A stretch of DNA of 8,122 bases, from contig CAIPNN010000097.1 of the NCBI GenBank assembly GCA_903866425.1, positions 1-8,122 on the forward strand. Direction: 5' to 3'. The notes below the pieces were generated by a model. That model searched no databases and was not told the DNA's origin. It saw nothing but the letters and a program-made list of their open reading frames with translations. The number at the start of each line of letters is the position of its first letter. The first letter of the stretch is position 1. This DNA is from an uncultured Actinomycetes bacterium (GTDB lineage: Bacteria > Actinomycetota > Thermoleophilia > Miltoncostaeales > Miltoncostaeaceae). This document shows positions 5,371 to 8,122 of the stretch, in pieces. Position numbers and translations under genes: made by a program.

Positions 5371-6651
5371 TCAGGCCATCAGGTCACCGGCACGCACCAG
5401 CACCACGGCGGCACCTGGGCCCGCGAGTGCGGCACCCTCACCGGCGCGGGCCATGATGCGCGCGACGTACGCCCGTGTCTCCGGGTACGGAGGGATTCCC
5501 CCGTACCGGTGCACTGCCCCGCTGCCCGCGTTGTAGGACGCAAGGGCCAGCGGCACCGACCCGAACTCGCGCAGGCCTGCGGCAATCAACCGCGCAGCAC
5601 CGGCAATTGCCTGGTCGGGGTCGAACGGGTCGCGCACCCCCATGCCCGCGGCCGTGCCCGGCATGAACTGGGCAATGCCTTGCGCGCCCGCAGTACTCAC
5701 CGCCTGCGGGTTGAACCCCGACTCGGCCTCCAGCAGCGCGGCCAGCAGTACCGGCGTCACTCCCGCGGCGCGCGCAGATGCCGTGATGACCCCCCGATAG
5801 CGCGCAGGCACCCACGCCGGCAGGGCTGTTGCGGCAACCGCTGTGGCCCCCGGCTGCCCGGCGCCGCAGCCGGCGACGAACCCCCAGTGCCAGTTCTCCC
5901 ACGAGTACCGCTGCACGAATCCGAACGCGTTGCCGTGGCGCACGAGCCACGGGTACACGCCGCCGCTCACATCGAGGTCGAGTTCGGTGGCGTTCCGGTG
6001 CCGGCTCTGCCCCGGACGTGCCACCCACTTCGGGTCGGGATGCCGCGCGAACAGCACGGCCTGCTCGGCGTCCGACCTGAATCCGCTCACCACCACAAGA
6101 TCGAGCCCGGCGGCATGCGCCGCACGATCCATCTGGTCGAACGCAGCGGCTGTGGCCGGGCACAGAGGCTTGGAGTCGCGGTAGACGAGCGGCCCGCTGT
6201 ACCCGCCGCCAGTGGCCCAGCCCACCGGGCCCTCATCGCCCATTGATGCCGACGCCGCGATGCCCGCGCGCGCGGTGGCCGTCACCGTCAGCCCCATGGG
6301 CGCGGGGCGGCGCACCCGCACCTGTACCTCGGTGGGCACCGCACCACCCGGCACAAGCTGCACGCTCACCACATGCGCACCTGACGCGGTGGCCGACCTG
6401 CGCGCGGCGTCATCAGAGACCGCCAGCAGGCGACGGCGCAGGTCCCACGGGTCGACCATCGCACCGGGCAGGGCATCAAGCATCGCGCGGCCCGCCGACA
6501 GCGCGGCCAGGTCGGCGGCCACCCGGGCACCTCCCTGCGCAATGCGCGTGGCTGCGAGCACGACCGCGCCAGTCATGGCTGCCACCACCAGCGCCACCGC
6601 GGCCAGCACCAGCGGCATCGCCTGGCCGCGTTCACCACTGGCCGTGCGCAT
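5371..6651 (-). CDS. Fusion: pseudopilin-like N-terminus, VanY-type M15 peptidase and SLT lytic transglycosylase
   Basis: This 426-aa protein is predicted to be exported and membrane-anchored, with two peptidoglycan-cleaving domains. Residues 1-50 (ERGQAMPLVLAAV and a hydrophobic helix at 13-35) resemble TadG/Rv3654c-type TadE-like N-termini, but the Glu usual at position +5 after the cleavage Gly is absent. Residues 150-258 form an LAS-type M15 peptidase: SGFRSDAEQ (189-197), SRH with zinc ligand H218 and D225, catalytic E252, and H255 in ENWHW. Such enzymes trim stem peptides. Residues 284-400 form a GH23 SLT domain: catalytic E310 in EAESGFNP, AGAQGIAQFMP (321-331) and ASYNAGSGAV (371-380). 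Such enzymes cut glycan strands. C164 and C262 flank the peptidase domain and might pair. The ATG at 6651 shares TGATG with the preceding gene, so I prefer it to an in-frame ATG 48 nt upstream. I recall similar VanY-SLT proteins in Thermoleophilia. Confidence 0.9.
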   Translation of the reverse strand: MRTASGERGQAMPLVLAAVALVVAAMTGAVVLAATRIAQGGARVAADLAALSAGRAMLDALPGAMVDPWDLRRRLLAVSDDAARRSATASGAHVVSVQLVPGGAVPTEVQVRVRRPAPMGLTVTATARAGIAASASMGDEGPVGWATGGGYSGPLVYRDSKPLCPATAAAFDQMDRAAHAAGLDLVVVSGFRSDAEQAVLFARHPDPKWVARPGQSRHRNATELDLDVSGGVYPWLVRHGNAFGFVQRYSWENWHWGFVAGCGAGQPGATAVAATALPAWVPARYRGVITASARAAGVTPVLLAALLEAESGFNPQAVSTAGAQGIAQFMPGTAAGMGVRDPFDPDQAIAGAARLIAAGLREFGSVPLALASYNAGSGAVHRYGGIPPYPETRAYVARIMARAGEGAALAGPGAAVVLVRAGDLMA

Positions 6652-6917
6652 CACGGCACGCGTACCCCCACGCGCATCGACGGCGCCCGCATGCGCCATC
6701 CCAGCGCGGGGAGCACGGGCACCGTGCTGGCCCCTGTGACCACCGCTGTGGCGCCCGCCCTCCCGCGCGCGGCAAGCGCCCGCACGCGGGCGTCATCCTG
6801 CGCTGCGGATGCCCCCGCCAGCATCGACATCACCTGTACCGCGACAATCAGCAGCAGCACCATCACGGGCACCAGGGCGAGCACCTCGATCGACGCCTGC
6901 CCCTGCTGGTGCCTCAC
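6651..6917 (-). CDS. TadE-like pseudopilin (second, 88 aa)
   Basis: The translation has a short polar leader MRHQQG, then QASIE and a hydrophobic helix (about residues 12-33), followed by an Ala/Arg-rich tail. GQASIE fits the type IV/Tad prepilin processing rule: cleavage after Gly6 with Glu at +5 (E11). TadE-like proteins are minor pseudopilins of Flp/Tad pili or related secretion systems, inserted in the cytoplasmic membrane and matured by a TadV-type peptidase. The start is a GTG at 6917 that overlaps the stop of the preceding gene as GTGA, with GAGG about 9 nt upstream; a longer frame from an ATG at 6962 would add 15 residues and overlap the neighbour by 49 nt, which is less likely. The end overlaps the hydrolase gene by 1 nt. 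The protein is short for a TadE and lacks an obvious globular domain. Confidence 0.8.
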   Translation of the reverse strand: MRHQQGQASIEVLALVPVMVLLLIVAVQVMSMLAGASAAQDDARVRALAARGRAGATAVVTGASTVPVLPALGWRMRAPSMRVGVRVP

Positions 6918-7267
6918 GGCCGCGCCTCGGCCTGCGATGACGCGGTGGGGACGGGCAACCACGGCAGCAGGCGCGGCATGGTGCTTCGTACCCGCACACG
7001 GTGCGTGCCGTCGGCACGCGTGGTCGCATCAACATGCAGGTTCCGTGCCGGTGCGCCCATGATCGCCGCGCGCGCCGCGTCGCGCGCCGGTACCCCCACC
7101 AACTCGGCCCGTGCCCCCGCCCGTGCCGACTCATGCGCAGCGCTCCATGCGTTGAGCGCTGCCACCACCTGCACCCCGCCCATGGCGAGAAGCGCGATGA
7201 GTGGCAGCAGTGCCACCAACTCCACCGCTGCCTGTCCGCGCTCGCGATGCATGCCCGATTTCCGCAT
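6914..7267 (-). CDS. TadE-like pseudopilin (first, 117 aa)
   Basis: Residues 8-16 read RERGQAAVE, the TadE family hallmark: a basic leader, Gly11 as the prepilin cleavage site and Glu16 at +5, followed by a hydrophobic helix to about residue 38. The rest (about 39-117) is a small domain expected outside the membrane, beginning with an Ala-rich helix (AWSAAHESARAGARAEL) that is common in TadE proteins. The start could be the ATG at 7267 or the one at 7252; the first is preceded by a possible leaderless -10 box, the second has GGAAA about 7 nt upstream. It opens a three-gene overlapping unit with a second pseudopilin and a peptidoglycan hydrolase. No TadA ATPase, TadB/C platform or RcpA-type protein is visible nearby, so the partner machinery must be elsewhere or absent. 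Confidence 0.85.
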   Translation of the reverse strand: MRKSGMHRERGQAAVELVALLPLIALLAMGGVQVVAALNAWSAAHESARAGARAELVGVPARDAARAAIMGAPARNLHVDATTRADGTHRVRVRSTMPRLLPWLPVPTASSQAEARP

Positions 7268-7273
7268 GCATCG

Positions 7274-7279
7274 AACCTA
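7274..7279 (-). promoter_or_regulatory. Possible leaderless -10 box before the pseudopilin operon
   Basis: The minus strand reads TAGGTT, then CGATGC, then the ATG at 7267. The hexamer has only the TA---T core, but its 6-nt spacing to the start codon is the same kind of arrangement as before uvrC. It is in the 63-bp gap that separates this operon from the upstream membrane protein gene. This is a weak call. Confidence 0.25.
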
Positions 7280-7288
7280 TGGACACCC

Positions 7289-7314
7289 GACGCACCCATT
7301 GCGCGCGGGGCGTC
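7289..7314 (-). terminator. Weak hairpin between the small membrane protein gene and the pseudopilin operon
   Basis: GACGC-A-CCC (7289-7297) can pair with GGGGCGTC (7307-7314) as an 8-bp stem with one bulged base and a 9-nt loop. It lies 17 bp after the stop codon of the gene at 7331-7687. No T run follows on the minus strand, so it may be only a weak terminator or a chance GC-rich fold. Confidence 0.25.
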
Positions 7315-7330
7315 ACAAATCAGCAGCGCG

Positions 7331-7687
7331 TCAGAGTCGCCTGCTGTCGCGGATGACCCACCAGATCAGCAGCACGAACGCGGCGATCAGCGCGATCCAC
7401 CCGAGTGGCGTGATGCGGTCGGCCAGCAGCGGGTACCCCGCGATGACCAAGAACGCGATGGCGAGCCCAGAGATGATGACCACGGCGCGCTGCCACGGGC
7501 GCAGCACCAGCCACGCCAGCGGCTTGCTGCGGAAGTACTGCACGGCCGCGGCGGCAATGGCCACCACGAACAGGATCGAGATGATCCACGAGATGCCCGC
7601 CACCGCAAACGAGAAGGCGCGCTGCCACACCACGGCCAGGGCGGCGATGCCCAGGATGATGACGGTGTTGCGCACCCCGGCAGTCAT
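7331..7687 (-). CDS. Small four-helix membrane protein of unknown function
   Basis: This 118-aa protein has four hydrophobic helices at about residues 6-21, 27-50, 67-86 and 94-112, and a basic C-terminus (RDSRRL). I do not recognise a family. The second loop contains RSKPLAWLVLRPWQR, a basic, tryptophan-bearing segment that by the positive-inside rule should face the cytoplasm, as should the C-terminal tail. The ATG at 7687 shares one base with the stop codon of the thiamine-pyrophosphate enzyme gene (TGATG), so its translation is almost certainly coupled to that gene. A frame extending further upstream to about 8044 is only the antisense-free overlap of that enzyme's coding region and reads as low-complexity Arg/Gly, so I reject the longer version. 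Coupling suggests a role linked to the enzyme, such as a membrane partner, but nothing in the sequence proves it. Confidence 0.75.
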   Translation of the reverse strand: MTAGVRNTVIILGIAALAVVWQRAFSFAVAGISWIISILFVVAIAAAAVQYFRSKPLAWLVLRPWQRAVVIISGLAIAFLVIAGYPLLADRITPLGWIALIAAFVLLIWWVIRDSRRL

Positions 7688-8122
7688 CAGATGAGTTCCG
7701 CGTCGGCCATGACCTCGACGATGGCGGGGCCGTCGTACGACAGGCCCTCGCGCACGGCGCCGTCGAGATCGTCGATGCGCGCAACCCGCCGACCCCAGCC
7801 ACCGCACAGACGCGCGTACTCGGAGAAGTCGGGGTTCACCAGCGAGGTCTGCCACACGGGGTCGCCAACCGCGCGCTGCTCCTTGCTGATCTTGCCGAGC
7901 TGCCCGTTGTGGATGAGCACCAGCGTGATGTTCATGCCGTACTTCACGGCGGTGGTGAAGTCGGCGAGGTACTGGCCAAACCCGCCGTCGCCGGCGATGG
8001 CCACGATGTCGCGCTGCTCGCCCCGGTCGTGCACCGCGGCCCACGCGCCCATGGCTGCCGGGAATGCAAACCCGATGGAGCCGAGGTAGCCCGCCATCAG
8101 CACGTCCTGCTGCTTGCTCTCG
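7687..8122 (-). CDS. Thiamine-pyrophosphate-dependent enzyme, C-terminal part (acetolactate synthase / pyruvate oxidase type; cut by window edge)
   Basis: The open frame enters from the right edge (first full codon at 8121) and gives 144 residues ending in a TGA at 7687. It contains the C-terminal TPP-binding domain: YLGSIGFAFPAAMGA, the GDGGF cofactor motif, and an Asn 25 residues later in HNGQLGKISKEQ, matching the GDG-X(24-27)-N magnesium/TPP signature. The end, YDGPAIVEVMAD, is the usual last strand of this family. Members decarboxylate pyruvate or other 2-oxo acids (acetolactate synthase, pyruvate oxidase, oxalyl-CoA or benzoylformate decarboxylase). The short C-terminus and NPDFSEYARLCGGWG segment look nearest to pyruvate-oxidase/acetolactate-synthase-like enzymes, but the substrate residues and the FAD/central domain lie outside the window, so the reaction cannot be named. 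A GTG at 8103 is internal and not the start, because the frame continues with matching residues upstream of it. Confidence 0.88.
   Translation of the reverse strand, partial: ESKQQDVLMAGYLGSIGFAFPAAMGAWAAVHDRGEQRDIVAIAGDGGFGQYLADFTTAVKYGMNITLVLIHNGQLGKISKEQRAVGDPVWQTSLVNPDFSEYARLCGGWGRRVARIDDLDGAVREGLSYDGPAIVEVMADAELI

Noticed and set aside
6243..7694. A 483-codon open frame on the plus strand
   Set aside because: It is antisense to the hydrolase, both pseudopilins and the small membrane protein. The translation is Pro/Arg/His-rich and has no domain.
1..8122. Mobile element, phage, CRISPR or defence system
   Set aside because: I found no transposase, integrase, terminal repeats, spaced repeat array or known defence domain. 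All genes with recognisable families are chromosomal housekeeping, envelope or unknown membrane proteins.

Overview
This is a GC-rich window in which every gene I can support lies on the minus strand, so transcription runs from the right edge to the left edge. The core is the actinobacterial chromosomal block uvrC-rapZ-yvcK. At the far left edge the first ten codons of a glyceraldehyde-3-phosphate dehydrogenase gene (gap) are visible. The UvrC cysteine region (NRPCEGPEPGRPSGIPCLDYHIKRC) and a fused VanY-transglycosylase protein recall the deep-branching Actinomycetota class Thermoleophilia. That placement rests on memory of family patterns, not on a search.

Layout in transcription order (right to left): (1) 8122-7331, the 3' part of a thiamine-pyrophosphate enzyme gene, coupled by a 1-nt overlap to a small four-helix membrane protein of unknown role. 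(2) 7267-5371, a three-gene overlapping unit: two small TadE-like pseudopilins, then a 426-aa protein with a pseudopilin-like N-terminus followed by a VanY-type (M15) peptidase and an SLT lytic transglycosylase domain. (3) 5344-1561, uvrC, rapZ and yvcK with overlapping ends (10 nt and 4 nt), preceded by a TATACT box placed so that the transcript would be leaderless. (4) 1359-153, two single-gene units for membrane proteins (DUF1097-like and DUF7144-like), each followed by a perfect hairpin terminator with a short T run. (5) 31-1, the start of gap.

How they fit together: block 2 looks like an envelope module, with secreted or membrane-anchored pseudopilins translated together with a two-domain peptidoglycan hydrolase; no tad ATPase, platform or secretin gene lies within the window. 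Block 3 combines nucleotide excision repair with two conserved nucleotide-binding regulators linked to cell-wall and amino-sugar metabolism. Between yvcK and gap, where many actinobacteria carry whiA, this genome has two unrelated small membrane-protein genes; this is the main gene-order oddity. I saw no tRNA, rRNA, CRISPR, insertion sequence or phage gene. There is no gene-free stretch over 300 bases; the longest (1360-1560, 201 bp) holds a candidate promoter and several short palindromes.
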